A stretch of DNA of 64,000 nt from contig OX463842.1 in NCBI GenBank assembly GCA_949825065.1, positions 5,173,723-5,237,722 of the forward strand, read 5' to 3'. The position numbers and the translations under genes were made by a program. Each line of letters opens with the position of its first letter. Position 1 is the first letter of the stretch. Origin of the DNA: Odontocerum albicorne. Its lineage: Eukaryota > Arthropoda > Insecta > Trichoptera > Odontoceridae. This document shows, piece after piece, positions 34,080 through 44,429 of this stretch. The notes under the pieces are model-generated. The model saw nothing but the letters and a program-made list of their open reading frames with translations. It did not search any database and was not told the DNA's origin.

Positions 34080-34834
34080 AATATATTTTAGTTTTTTTTT
34101 GAATGATGAATTAAATCATCTGATTTCGATAAACTTGACATTTTAAAACAATAAATTGATATATATTATGATTTTTTTCCCCAATTTCTAGAACATTATC
34201 ATCCCCCATTAAAAAAAACCTCCATGGAGGCTGGTCCACAGTCCGAAACTCCATGTCCCCCCATGTATGGTAGAGACTGTGAATTCTTCTATTGTAAAGC
34301 CTGTGTATTATATGAGTATAATATAGGACGAGCGTCGGATTAAGAACACAAACATATAACCATCTACGAGATGTCGTGGTTTAACTCACTCCAACTTCTC
34401 ACCTAGTGTTTAATTTGTGAAGTTACTTTTAATGTTTTAGGGACATTAAGCTTTAGTGAATTTTCTTTGGTGTTTGTGACATTATGAAAGCCTCGGAATA
34501 GGAGGAAAAAATACGTGTCTCGGGGGTAAATTCTGATAAATTATGTATTAAATTAATATTAAGTCTTTGAGTCACATTTAAATGTTCCACGAATGAAACT
34601 TGAATCTTTGAATTTTTTACATTAACATGAATTTCACTCAGTGCCATTTTTGAAAGAAAGACTTAAAAAGTAAATATACATTTCAAATTTGAGTAAAGAG
34701 CGTGGTGGAGGAAGACCAAAGTTAGTACTATACGGTTGAATCTATTGAATTTTCATACAAGGAAACGTATAAGTGTAAAAGTTTGTTAAGATGATATTCC
34801 ACAACTGTTTTTTTTATGAGAAGTAACAACTTTG
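34080..34834. other. No gene recognised
   Basis: AT-rich. A near-palindrome 'cctccatggagg' lies at about 34219. No domain. Confidence 0.45.
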
Positions 34835-35480
34835 ATGTATACGAGTGAAAAGTGAACGTAGAAAAATAATGCAAATTGCGGAATCAATGCGCGGAATAAG
34901 AAAAATACACAAGTGGTTACTTATGATATAATACGGAATGAAGTCTCGTCTTTGCGCTTACAATATGTTTATTGTCGATGCGTAGGTATCCTTTTGTTTT
35001 GAGAGACAGCGCGAAAGATGTGTTGCTCTCTCCTTTCCTCATGGAATGCGGTCTTCACTGGAGTGAGTTGAATGACCGACCGCGTGGACTTTGGCATTGT
35101 TTGTCTCGCATTGTTAAGGTGGGCCAAGGTCGTCTCGTGGGTTCAGTGACCACGCATATGGTCGCCACAAAGTGATTAAGGATAAATGTGAACTTAAGAC
35201 TGATGTGTTGAGAGGGATAAGGAAGAGCACTCTGAGGTGGCAAAGGTATATAAAACGAACGAGTTAAGAAAGACTAGCAAAAAATAAACTGTGTGCAAAT
35301 GTGAGTGAGTAGAGGAAGACCTAAGAAAATATGTTCGGATCAAGTAAATAGTATTTAAAAACAAGGAAACGTAGAAACTCAGAGGTGTCGTAGAGGAAAC
35401 CTAGGTAAAGTGTGGTTGGATCTAGTGAATGCTATTTTGAAACAAGGAAACGTAGAAAGAAAATAATGAAAGAGAAATCA
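34835..35480 (+). mobile_element. LINE2 remnant, sense, interrupted by an LTR-like piece
   Basis: The left part 'gaaaagtgaacgtagaaaaa' to 'atacggaatgaa' and the right part 'agtgattaaggataaatg' plus 'aagagcactctgaggtgg' align in order to the sense LINE2 at 50860-51060, where they are continuous. The intervening 34944-35169 is an LTR-like insertion. The coding frame is destroyed. Confidence 0.7.
34944..35169 (+). mobile_element. LTR-like element, partial
   Basis: 'gtctcgtctttgcgcttaca', 'gcgaaagatgtgttgctctc', 'gagttgaatgaccgaccg', 'ggtcgtctcgtgggttcagt', ending 'gtcgccaca'. It aligns best to 28640-28861. The first half of the LTR is absent. Confidence 0.6.
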
Positions 35481-35516
35481 GGAGATGTTTGTGGGTGGTA
35501 AAGAGGTGAAGGATGT

Positions 35517-35690
35517 GTGTCGAGATAGGAAAGAGGCGAAAGACGTGTGTCGAGATACGAAAGAGGCGAAGGACGTGTGTCGAGATAGGAAAGAGGCGAA
35601 GGACGTGTGTCGAGATACGAAAGAGGCGAAGGACGTGTGTCGAGATAGGAAAGAGGCGAAGGACGCGTATCGAGATAGGAAAGTCAGGCA
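35517..35690. repeat. 30-bp minisatellite in LINE2 flank
   Basis: Unit 'gtgtcgagataggaaagagg' plus 'cgaaggacgt', about six copies. Variants 'gatagg' and 'gatacg' alternate, giving a 60-bp higher-order unit. Thirty is a multiple of 3, so both strands have open repeat frames that need not be genes. The unit resembles antisense 'cctatttcgacacacatatt' at 40274, so it too derives from the LINE2 3' UTR. Confidence 0.9.
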
Positions 35691-35699
35691 CATTATCCC

Positions 35700-36106
35700 A
35701 ACAGGGAAATGACGTAATGCTCACTACGTGGTATGTATGTGATTCAGGTCCACAGTAGTTGAATATCATAAACGTTGTCAACTATTGAAGAGGCTTGAAC
35801 GTTTTCAAACGTATTCATTGAATAAAAAGTCAAACCTTATTTAAATATAGCGTGCCTGGGGCAAAACATTAAAAGCTTTCCTATCTGATTTCAGATATAA
35901 TTACATTAAAAAAATACATTTACTCCATACAAAACAGCCAACCGTTTTCATTCTGTACATTTCAAAAATGTTAACCTCATTTCTTTTTTTAAATGCTCTT
36001 TTTTATACTAAATTATTTTCAGCTTTTTATCATTTATAATTAAGGCGTAAATACTGTCGAGGTTTCAAGATATTGCAATTTGTTTAATAAAATACTGTTT
36101 TTCCGC
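35700..36106. other. No gene; a P1 tail fragment near 36040
   Basis: AT-rich. 'attaaggcgtaaatactgtc', 'gatattgcaatttgttt' and 'aaatactgttttt' at 36041-36103 resemble the outer tail of P1. Nothing else recognised. Confidence 0.4.
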
Positions 36107-36107
36107 C

Positions 36108-36551
36108 TTAACGAATCCTATAGTTCATTCTGAAATAGCTAACCATTGTCACAGAAAAAAACACATATTTCCTATCGATGATGCCCGTGGTATTTTTCCT
36201 CTTTAGTACATGACAAAGATAGGAAATCTTTCGGCATTTCATGTTATTTAAGATATTTCGTTCTACATCTGCTTGGCGTAGTATCTCGGTGTCTGAGATA
36301 CAATAATACCAAGACATTGTGAACATCTTCCGATGAATCAACATTTCGAAAGCTTGCAGATTATTTTGCATTCTAATCCCTATGATCCAAGTCTCAACAA
36401 CATAATGCAGAACAGCCCATGCAAAGCACTTGATCAGGCGTTGACGAAGACTATGATTCAAACTATCATTGAAGAAAACTGATCTCATCTTAAGATTTAC
36501 TAAACTTGTCTTCAATTCGATATCTAAGTTCTCTATCTGAGTTAAGATCAT
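36108..36551 (-). pseudogene. LINE6 C-terminal ORF fragment
   Basis: An open frame of 147 codons on the reverse strand reads 'LRQRLIKCFAWAVLHYVVET', 'LQAFEMLIHRKMFTMSW', 'DTEILRQADVERNIL', 'CRKISYLCHVLKRKN'. These fit 'R..IKCFVWSVLLYG.ETW', 'LEAFEMW..RRML.ISW', '..E.L......IL..IK.RK..Y.GH..R', a region just after the reverse-transcriptase domain in many LINEs. It lacks the catalytic domain. A second, LTR-interrupted copy lies at 38536-39240. Confidence 0.8.
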
Positions 36552-36554
36552 AAA

Positions 36555-37140
36555 TTATAAGACTAACTAGAAGCTAGAAACTGTCGACATGCTCTATAGG
36601 TTGCCCGGTCAGCTGTAGATACACGCCATTATTATATTGTCGAGTTAATAACATAAATTTAATATCTCTCCTTTACTGTTATTTATATTCATAACGGATT
36701 TTGTAACTATCTTAATTTATTATTTGATCAGTCGGAAGAGATTGCCACATGACAATAAGCCCGATAGATTTTTATACAGTGGAGTGTAAAAATGTTAATG
36801 AATATATGTTTTTAAACAGGTGTACAAACTTAGGAAAAAGAATTATTAAAATAAAAATATATATACACATTTTGAGAGGAAATTTTCACATTGTGAAATT
36901 TAAAAGGGGTTTTCTACATTTTAGCAAAAAATTTATAAAAAAATGTTTTGGCAAACATTTTTTGCGATAGTAAACAAACACAACCGTACCGAGTGCAACG
37001 CTGTAAAAAATAAACGGATTCACACTTCAACATCATTACTTGCACAAAGTTCCATTTCTATATTTATAAAAGTGATTAAATATTAAATATCCTGTATATT
37101 GAAGAAATGGAAAATAGTTATTTTCAATTAAATGTTCTAA
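36555..37140. other. No gene; one SINE/LINE tail at 36727-36770
   Basis: 'gatcagtcggaagagattgc' and 'cacatgacaataagcccg' match the shared SINE1/LINE1 tail in sense orientation. The rest is AT-rich and unassigned. Confidence 0.45.
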
Positions 37141-37142
37141 TA

Positions 37143-37200
37143 ATCTCCATGGCCTGGTTAGTAAGACGCTTGAGTTAGGTCTGGCGATTTTGTGTTCAAT
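37143..37200 (+). repeat. SINE1 head fragment
   Basis: 'ctccatggcctggttagtaa' (box A region) and 'tttgtgttcaattccttttt' (decayed box B). No SINE1 body follows. Confidence 0.55.
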
Positions 37201-37500
37201 TCCTTTTTCTTCTTCCCAGTGTCATGTTAGGTCCCCCCAACGTTGACTATCACCTGAGAGTTTTCTCTCCATAGTGATTTCCTGGGGAGGGGTATCCAGA
37301 GTGGTTTCCCTTAGCTGGGTGCATCCAGTTTTATGGCGCTAGAAACTCGCCATTCGTCCACTCTCTATCTGCTATGACACTGATGGAAATGCCAGTGCTC
37401 ACATTGCCCAGGGTTCGCGGGGCCTGAGAGACTACTCGTGGACGCTAAAGAGTTGGACTTGATAGTAGTAATTCAATTCCTAAAGGCACCTAAATAAAGA
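37201..37500. repeat. GC-richer dispersed repeat, partial
   Basis: Starts 'cttcttcccagtgtcatgtt', a string also found at 45955 ('cttcttcccagtgtcatgtc'). It contains 'cgttgactatcacctgagag' and 'gcccagggttcgcggggc'. No domain read; probably part of a LINE or SINE. Confidence 0.4.
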
Positions 37501-37511
37501 TCTCATTCTTG

Positions 37512-38010
37512 TAGCGTTTGTCTAGAACAATATTCGCGTGTGTTTAAGACGTTTGTCTAGAACAATATTCGCGTGTATTTAAGACATATGTCTAGAACAA
37601 TATTCGCGTGTATTTAAGATGTTTGTCTAGAACAATATTCGCGTGTATCTAAGACGTTTGTCTAGAACAATATTCGCATGTATTTAAGACAAATGTCTAG
37701 AACAATATTCGCGTGTATTTAAGATGTTTGTCTAGAACAATATTCGCGTGTGTTTAAGACGTTTGTCTAGAACAATATTCGCGTGTGTTTAAGACGTTTG
37801 TCTAGAACAATATTCACGTGTGTTTAAGACGTTTGTCTAGAACAATATTCGCGTGTGTTTAAGACGTTTATCTAGAACAATATTCACGTGTGTTTAAGAC
37901 GTTTGTCTAGAACAATATTCGCGTGTATCTAAGACGTTTGTCTAGAACAATATTCGCGTGTATTTAAGACGTTTGTCTAGAACAATATTCGCGTGTATTC
38001 AATAGAGAGT
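37512..38010. repeat. 35-bp tandem repeat, about 14 units
   Basis: Unit 'gtttgtctagaacaatattc' plus 'gcgtgtgtttaagac'. Variants: gcgtgtattt, gcgtgtatct, cacgtg, and acatatg or acaaatg for acgtttg. Confidence 0.95.
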
Positions 38011-38079
38011 AGGTTATTGCAGTTTACTTAAATATTCGAATAATGTATAGTTGTACCATATATTTATTAAATACTAGTA

Positions 38080-38400
38080 ATAATCTTGTTTGACTCTCGG
38101 CTGCAAGTGTGGTCTATGTGATGAAACTATAGATCATGTATTTTTTGTTTGTCCTTTACGGGGCAGATTTGATAAAATAAACGCTGAAAAAATATAAAAT
38201 TTAACGATCAAGAGTGCTTTAATAAACTTTTTATTTATATTTGTAAGTAGTGCGATGAACTTTCAAGATTTATCAGATGTTCACCATCCTTATTTACGTT
38301 TAAGAGAGAATTGAAAAATGATTTCCTTCCCTTCTTCTTTCTTTGACGAATTCCTTTCCTCTAGTTGTACCATTATTGATAGAGTTCTGACTTAACTTAA
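38080..38400 (+). pseudogene. LINE7 C-terminal zinc-binding remnant
   Basis: 'ggctgcaagtgtggtctatg' and 'gaaactatagatcatgtat' translate to 'LGCKCGLCDETIDHV'-like sequence, followed by 'FVCPL'. The better copy is at 41767-42006. The C-x-C...H-x4-C layout is the C-terminal zinc-binding motif of many LINE proteins. The rest is broken. Confidence 0.6.
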
Positions 38401-38477
38401 AACGAATAATATATTAATATTTCTTTTTCGTAAAATCTGCCATGGATCGAACAGTTTATTGTATTCAAAATGAGTCG

Positions 38478-38530
38478 GTTGGTTGGAAGGAATCGCTGTA
38501 TAGCAATAAATACAAAACAATAAAAATAAA
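38478..38530 (+). repeat. SINE1/LINE1 tail fragment
   Basis: 'gagtcggttggttggaagga' then 'tatagcaataaa' and an A-rich end. Tail only. Confidence 0.5.
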
Positions 38531-38535
38531 ATAAA

Positions 38536-39240
38536 ACTTTTTCTTTTTACAGGATGTGATATTTTTCTCCTCTCAGTATATCACAAAGACAGGCAGTCTT
38601 TTGGCATTTAAGAGGCCTGTTCTAAGCCTGCTCGGTGTAATAGCTCGGAGTCTGCGATACGATTATACTTTAGCGGATGTCCTTGTTGGACGTGCTGATG
38701 ATTTTGATTGTTTGGTATTTAAATAAAATACGTCGATTAGCAATGCGGAAAGTGAGAGTGAATAATCAATGAATAGTAAACAGTTATGAATGGTCAAATG
38801 ATTAATAATAAGGGATCTTTATTTATCGATAAGTAGGTATATATACATTTCAGAACGGGGCGCGTGAGTGCGCCCACAATATATTTTTATCTCCCTCTGT
38901 GCGTGACGAGGTGGTTGATCGAAATATTGCAGACGTCGCGAATAATATTGTGGGTAGGTAATTTGTTGGCGAAAACGGCGAGACAACGCGATGCGTTCTC
39001 TTTCTACTGTGGAATGTATCGTAAATAGTATTTGCGGGTAAACAATATCAATGTTCTGGTATGCGACCTTTGGACATGTCCGAAGGTCGTTTCGTCGGTC
39101 GTTGACCGTGCGTGTTGACAATATTCAGGGACGACCGTAGTCTCTACAATACCAAGACATTCTGAACATTTTCTAATGAATCAATATTTCGACAGCTTCT
39201 AGCTTATTTATTATTCTAGCTCCTTACAACTAAAAAATAT
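38536..39240 (-). mobile_element. LINE6 second copy, interrupted by a solo LTR
   Basis: The left part (38545-38668) 'cacaaagacaggcagtctt', 'agctcggagtctgcgatac' and the right part (from 39149) 'ataccaagacattctgaaca', 'gaatcaatatttcgacagct' together match continuous LINE6 at 36200-36370. The gap between them is exactly the LTR plus one ATAC copy. Confidence 0.85.
38669..39148 (+). mobile_element. Solo LTR-like element, 480 bp, TSD ATAC
   Basis: Starts 'tttagcggatgtccttg' and ends 'gtagtctctaca'. ATAC at 38665-38668 is repeated at 39149-39152, and the related LINE6 at 36308 shows the uninterrupted site. The inside has 'aataaaatacg', 'gcaatgcggaaag', a TATA-like 'tatatatac' and 'gtcgttgaccgtg'. 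No internal gag-pol. A 4-bp duplication fits some Gypsy-type LTR elements, but the start TTTAG instead of TG is unusual. Confidence 0.75.
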
Positions 39241-39244
39241 TAAT

Positions 39245-39970
39245 AAATGGCAAAGAAAATATTTTTTTTCGCCAAAATTTATTCGGTAGAAGACGGGTAT
39301 ACATGCTACTAAGTCGGACATGTGGAGCAATTTCACGCTGTGCTATCAACGTTTGTCCTGGGTAATTATTTGGCCAATTAACATTCTGAAATATGCAACA
39401 ACCCGGCAAAATTTTATCGTCTGCATAATTGATAATCGTTAAAATAGAAATAATAAATGGACTTCATTCGATATCTGTTTGTCAAGTTGCGAATAAATGA
39501 CGGTTACAATGTGCTGTAAATAAAAGTAAACAAAGCAACGCTTTCAACAAAATGCTGAAATATGTGCATTATTCGAAGCATGGTTCATTATGCAATATTA
39601 TGCAACTGTGATCGTACTTGTTAAATGGATAGGAATGTTGACTTTATTTATAGTTGAACAAAGGAAATATATATTTAGAGGAATAATACTTTTGAATTCA
39701 GAATTAAATACAGATTAAAGAATAAAATTTCAGGTCTTGCGTATAGAGAACCTCGTGATGAAAGGTAGAAACACGCGTAGCGAGGATTAAAGTTAATGGT
39801 GGAATGACGTAAAAATTTATTATTAAATATTATTAAATGGAATTCTACTGAGTAAAAGCCGAAATCTTTAATAACATAAAATAAAATTTTATCTACCGTT
39901 TAAAATGTGCAATATAACCTATTGAACTAAATTGTTTGTTTTATTCATATGACAAAAATATTTGTTCAAT
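39245..39970. other. No gene recognised
   Basis: AT-rich, no domain or repeat identified. Confidence 0.45.
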
Positions 39971-39974
39971 CAAA

Positions 39975-40175
39975 GACGACCTCCGTGGCCTGGTGGTAAG
40001 ACACTTGTCTGCCGATCCGGAGGTTGCGGGTTCGATTCCCGCTGGAACCCAGATTTTTTTAAATAGGATTCCAGTCTGGTTAACACTTAGGGCCTATAAA
40101 AACATCTTTCTGGTTGGTTGGAAGAGATTGCCACATGGCAATAAACTCGCCAGGTAAAAAAAAAAAAAAAAAAAA
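39975..40175 (+). repeat. SINE1, full length with poly(A)
   Basis: The best SINE1. The tRNA-like head has box A 'tggcctggtgg' (near 39986) and a perfect box B 'ggttcgattcc' (near 40029). The body includes 'ccagtctggttaacactta' and the tail 'ggttggttggaagagattgc', 'cacatggcaataaactcgcc', followed by about 20 A. Pol III transcribes such SINEs and LINE enzymes move them. I saw no clear target duplication. The accidental head translation ('LVVRHLSADPEVAGSIPAG') is typical of tRNA-like DNA. Confidence 0.9.
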
Positions 40176-40209
40176 GCTACGATGTTCCAATAGAAGTCAA
40201 ATAACGGCA

Positions 40210-40760
40210 AACAAATGCATACATCACGCCAATTCCCTGATAGGGTAGGTAGAAAGGACGAAGGATTTGACTTTCCTATTTCGACACACATATTTCGCCT
40301 TTTCCACGTTCATAAATCTTCTCATACAATTTCTACGATTTCTCTTCCTTCTTACTTTTCTTTCTTTCAAAATATTATTTACTTGATCCAATCATACTTT
40401 CCTTGACCTTCCTCTACCACATCCTTGACACATATGTGCACTGTATTCGTTTATTAGTATTTCTTCATGTATTCGTTCCACGTGCCCAGACCATCTCAAA
40501 GTGTTCTTCATCTCACTAAACATATTAGTTTCTAATCATACATTGTCATCCCATGGGTTATTCTCAGTTCACGCATTTCTTAAGTATTTATTCAGCTCGT
40601 TTCAGTATTTTTCAACCTTTATGTTTCACTCCAACACATCGAATATGGTACTAAAATAATATTGTGAACTATCATCTTTTGCAGCAGATTTTAATACTGT
40701 TGGGTTCGAGTATATGCATATGTTTTAGTGCCACCATGACTTGGTTTCTTATTGCTACAA
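40210..40760 (-). mobile_element. LINE2, long antisense copy
   Basis: 3' end 'cgccaattccctgatagggt', 'aggtagaaaggacgaagg', then 'tttcgacacacatatttcgc', 'tttctacgatttctcttcc', 'tgatccaatcatactttcct', 'cgtgcccagaccatctcaaa', 'gtgttcttcatctcacta', to 'ctgttgggttcgagtatatg'. It is the best uninterrupted reference for LINE2 order. Coding frames are lost. Confidence 0.8.
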
Positions 40761-41150
40761 GCTGTTTTCCCTCATCACTCTAAAATAACAACATATGGCT
40801 AAAATTGGTTTTCACACTCCTGTATAAAACACATGTTACCTTTTACAATTCAAATGTGTCAATAGCAATTTGCTAACTATTGAGAATGCAATGATTGGTT
40901 GAATTCATGTATGATTCTCGTGGATACTCGTATTTTATATAAGATGTTGTTGAGTTCAGGAGGAGCCTTCTTCGATATTTACTCAATCTTAAGTCTTGAC
41001 CGGAAGATCGGTCATTCTACTTTGTCTGAATTTAAATCTCGTATTCTCGTTGCCCACAAGATACTATATTTGTCCCTACTGAAGTCCTGCATTATTGATT
41101 GAATTTAATTATTTTTTTTAAATTTTCTTATTAACATATGTTATTTTCAT
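40761..41150. other. Unassigned; possible coding remnant
   Basis: A 67-codon frame at 40899-41102 reads 'LSSGGAFFDIYSILSLDRK' and 'EFKSRILVAHKILYLSLL'. It looks protein-like, but I cannot name a family; an unrecognised LINE tail is possible. Confidence 0.3.
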
Positions 41151-41154
41151 ATTG

Positions 41155-41474
41155 GCCATATCATAATATAAATAGGCCAAAACACATACGATGGTTGTCG
41201 TCGAAGAAAAAATACGAGAATTTAATTTTGAATACAAGAGAGCGAGAGAGGAATACTTGGATTCTCTCCGAAAGTAATTCGAAATTTGAATCTCGGTGGG
41301 TCCGTGATACTGAACGAATTTTAAATACCTAGCTAATAATTTTTGAACCGGTGTTAAAGGGGACGATGTATAAATGATATATATTGTATAAACAAATTTT
41401 ATATTTGTGAACATATATTTTCATAAATGTAGAATTTGTTTTACTTCCGTGAATATTTCACGGGTTGCAACTAG
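41155..41474 (+). mobile_element. Helitron-like 3' end
   Basis: Matches 19680-19993 over about 305 bp ('aaataggccaaaac', 'acgatggttgtcgtc', 'cttggattctctccgaaagt', 'ctcggtgggtccgtgatact'). It ends in hairpin ccgtgaa-tat-ttcacgg (41447-41463), a 7-base spacer, CTAG at 41471-41474, then T. The start is approximate. Confidence 0.65.
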
Positions 41475-41760
41475 TTTTGAAATAATCTTGAATAATTCGT
41501 TTTTTAAATACTCGTATATTGATTTGTTAGTTTCTTTAACACGTTAGTATCACGGGCAATTAATAAACCGATTTGGTAAAGGAAATGTGTTCGACCAGTC
41601 GACCCGTATCTGATTTTTCTTAGTCAATAATTGATCTTTGAAATAACACTAAGCACGGTACTTGGATCAGAATATAACTGATGCTGTAGATGTAAATCAA
41701 TCAAGCAATGTATCTCTTTAAAATCGCGGTTTAATATGATAAGAATGAAGAAAATGGGAA
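41475..41760. other. No gene recognised
   Basis: AT-rich spacer, with TACTCGTA at 41509. Confidence 0.45.
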
Positions 41761-41766
41761 AATCAT

Positions 41767-42006
41767 GTGTCGCTTGCGGATACGCCACAGTGTTGTGGCC
41801 ACATTTACAGAATGAGTACTGTTGAAGATCTTGGCTGCAAGTGTGGTCTGTGTGATGAGACTATAGATCATGTGTTTTACGGCTGTATTTTACGTGATAT
41901 ATTTAATTTATTGAATACCATATATCTGCCTCGTTCAATGAATATTGCGTTTCTTCATTCAACGAAGCACTTTTCTACTTATAGATGGATAGTCAGTTCC
42001 ATTTAG
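41767..42006 (+). pseudogene. LINE7 C-terminal zinc-binding region
   Basis: An 80-codon frame reads 'CCGHIYRMSTVEDLGCKCGL', 'CDETIDHVFYGCILR' and ends at a stop after 'TYRWIVSSI'. 'C.CG...ET.DHV...C' is the C-terminal zinc-binding motif of many non-LTR elements. Upstream coding sequence is missing. Confidence 0.65.
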
Positions 42007-42077
42007 AGATCGATAATAAGTTTTCACAATCATTTAATTTTGCTATATGTCCCGTATATTAAAAATGTGTATATTTA

Positions 42078-43025
42078 TAAGGTGTTAACATAAGTTGTGT
42101 CCGTTTATTTCCAAATTTAAAAATGAGCACCAAAAGTATAATAAAACAAACACATTTTCTGCTCTACAAGAAGTTGTATTTGCTTTTACGTTACATGTAT
42201 TATTTTATTTGATTACAAGCCTTCAAAATGGAATGTCAAGTAGACGAAAGTGAGCATTTTCGACACCTCCTTTTGTTCGCGTTCAATCGAGGGGATAACG
42301 CTGCCAAAACTGCTCTCGATATTTGCAAATTGTATGGTGAAGATGCTATGAATGAAAGGACAGCTCGTCGATGGTTTTTACGTTTCAAAGACGGTAATTT
42401 TGACCTGAAAGACATGGAGCGTTCCGGACGACCAGTGGACTTCGATGAGGACCGCTTAAACCATATTATTCATGAACATTCATTTCAAACATTTTTTGTC
42501 ACCATTATTTTTTTCATCACCATTTTCAAACCATTTCTCATCACCAGTAATGATGCGGCAAAGGAACCGTGGCCATACGTAGCTCGATGACGCGCGACCA
42601 AACCAGCAGAAATTGTCGAATGTTGATTTTTGTTGTTTTCACTCAAAACATGCGGAACCCAAGCGCAAGCTTCTGGACTTTTCCCATTGATTTAAGATAA
42701 CGGTATACAGTCATGTGACTACAATTCATCTGCTCAGCCAATTCTACGGTGGTTTGAAGGGAATCTTCATGAATAATATGGTTTAAGCGGTCCTCATCGA
42801 AGTCCATTGGAGGTGTCGAAAATGCTCACTTTCGTCTACTTGACATTCCATTTTGAAGGCTTGTAATCAAATAAAATAATATATGTAACGTAAAAGTAAA
42901 CACAATATCTTGTAGAGTAGAAAATTTTCTTTCGAATGACGTATAACATTTACCATTTTGTTTTACTTTTGGTGCTCATTTTTAAATTGAAAAAAAAAAC
43001 GGACACAACTTATGTTAACACTCAA
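42078..43025. mobile_element. Head-to-head (inverted duplicate) deleted mariner
   Basis: TA at 42076-42077 and 43026-43027 flank terminal repeats of the TTGGGTGTTAAC family. The left half (+) has the mariner N-terminus from ATG 42228: 'ALDICKLYGEDAMNERTARR', 'FKDGNFDLKDMERSGRPVDF'. The right half is a second mariner 5' region in reverse: the reverse strand of 42590-42850 reads 'MDFDEDRLNHIIHEDSLQTT', 'VELAEQMNCSHMTVYRYLKS', 'MGKVQKL'. So two 5' halves face inward, and all catalytic D residues are missing. The right half also lacks about 140 bp after the first codons. It could be mobilised only by a transposase from elsewhere. Confidence 0.85.
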
Positions 43026-43239
43026 TACTTATTGTTTGCTTTGAAACATTTTTTTCCAATCAACCAGCCTTTTTTTTCAATTGATTATTTTCGGCCTCCA
43101 TAACCGTATCAAAAACGTCATTTTTTAGTTGTTTCAATATAATTCTTGTGTTTTAGTTGATAAAGACCCTAAATTTTCGAATCTTTTTCTAATTTAGATC
43201 AAATTAATACTCGTAAGTTTTAGAATAAATAATGATACA

Positions 43240-43330
43240 AATGACGACCTCCATGGCCTAGTTGGTAAGTTGCTTAGCTGCCACCTGATGATTTGAGCTC
43301 AATACCAGATGTTAACCGAAAAAAAAATTC
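43240..43330 (+). repeat. SINE1 head fragment
   Basis: 'gacgacctccatggcctagt' (box A region) and 'gatttgagctcaatacca' (decayed box B). No recognisable tail. Confidence 0.55.
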
Positions 43331-43608
43331 CTAGTCTTGTAAAATTAATTCGTCTCGTAACAGTCATACCGTACCCTAGACGTGTGAGAGTGTTGTAACC
43401 TCTTCATGCGCGGTAATATTTAACAACTGTGAGCTCTAGACCTACTCCAGTGTTTCTAAGACCAAGATTGATAAATATAATCTTGTCTCCCAGCCGTCAC
43501 ACTCTTCAATAAATCCCTATCGTCAATTAGAATACGTTGAAGGGTACCAAACGAATTAAAAAAATATATGCTTATATCTAAGTGAAACCTTTCATTGGAA
43601 TTACACAC
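43331..43608. other. No gene recognised
   Basis: Mixed sequence, no domain. Confidence 0.4.
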
Positions 43609-43609
43609 G

Positions 43610-44340
43610 TTTACAAACATATCATCAAGCCATATCCCCTGCAGCGTAGGTAGAGAGAACCCATCTCAAAAAAATTCTATTCAAGCACACAACATTCGCT
43701 TCCTATCGTGATGCACAATTTTATATTATTCATACTTCTAATTTTACCTTCCTTCAAAATTTAGTCCATTTGATCTAGCCACGTCTATTTAGGTTTACCT
43801 CCTTTACATTTCTTTCCAAATGTTCAAACCTTCTTAGATCTCCTTTCTGCGTGTTTCTTAAAACATTTATTTTATCCATGCATTTATTTTTTATGTCTTC
43901 ATTCAGCCTTTGTTCATATACTGACCCTCCACAAATTTTCCTTACTGCATGTATCTCCACAGTATTAATCTTACTTCTTCGGTTAAGTCCAAGTCTCCAT
44001 TCCAAACGTCAAAGTGGGCACCTACACACTATTAAGTATTCATATTTTTACTACTGTTAATATAGGGATATCGTGTGTTTACTTCGCATAAAATAAATTG
44101 CTTCGTTAACCTTGTTCCCCGTCGCTATCTTTCTTTCAATGTCCCTTTCAACTCGTTCATCACACGTAAACATACTTCCCAGATAACAGAACTTATCAAC
44201 TTGCTCCAGTTTCTCTGAGTTAACCCATACATCGCACAAACTTTTACCATACCTCTTCATATGATGTAACTTTTGATTTCGCTATATTCATTTTCAAACC
44301 TTTTACTAGACATCTTTTATATAGCTTATTTATATATCCC
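43610..44340 (-). pseudogene. LINE2-subfamily reverse-transcriptase C-terminus and 3' UTR
   Basis: Two adjacent reverse-strand frames: 44260-44057 'KLEQVDKFCYLGSMFTCDER' and 'VERDIERKIATGNKVNEAI', then 44005-43775 'KINTVEIHAVRKICGGSVYE', 'EDIKNKCMDKINVL', 'RRFEHLERNVKEVNLNRRG'. This is the region after the thumb of a non-LTR reverse transcriptase ('LEQVD.F.YLGS', 'NA.EMR.LRKICG', 'L..FGH..RM'). A frameshift and deletion lie between the two. The 3' UTR ends near 43612 with 'aaacatatcatcaagcc'. No palm domain remains. Confidence 0.85.
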
Positions 44341-44429
44341 TTAAATTGCGTTCATTTCACTGGAATTACAGTTGGTAAGAATACAAAAAATTTAATACAG
44401 ACATATAAACATTTAAATTTTATGTAAAA

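Noticed and set aside
35485..35781. Repetitive charged protein (KEAKDVCRDR) or its reverse (RHTSFASF)
   Set aside because: Both come from a 30-bp minisatellite whose length is a multiple of 3.
37512..38010. CRISPR-like repeat with 35-bp period
   Set aside because: The whole unit repeats and there is no spacer sequence.
39975..40050. A genuine tRNA gene
   Set aside because: Boxes A and B are present, but the sequence runs into a SINE body and poly(A), is dispersed in many copies, and I cannot fold a clean acceptor stem.
39936..40157. 73-codon protein with LVVRHLSADPEVAGSIPAG, and its twin at 22200-22433
   Set aside because: Accidental translation of the tRNA-like head of SINE1.
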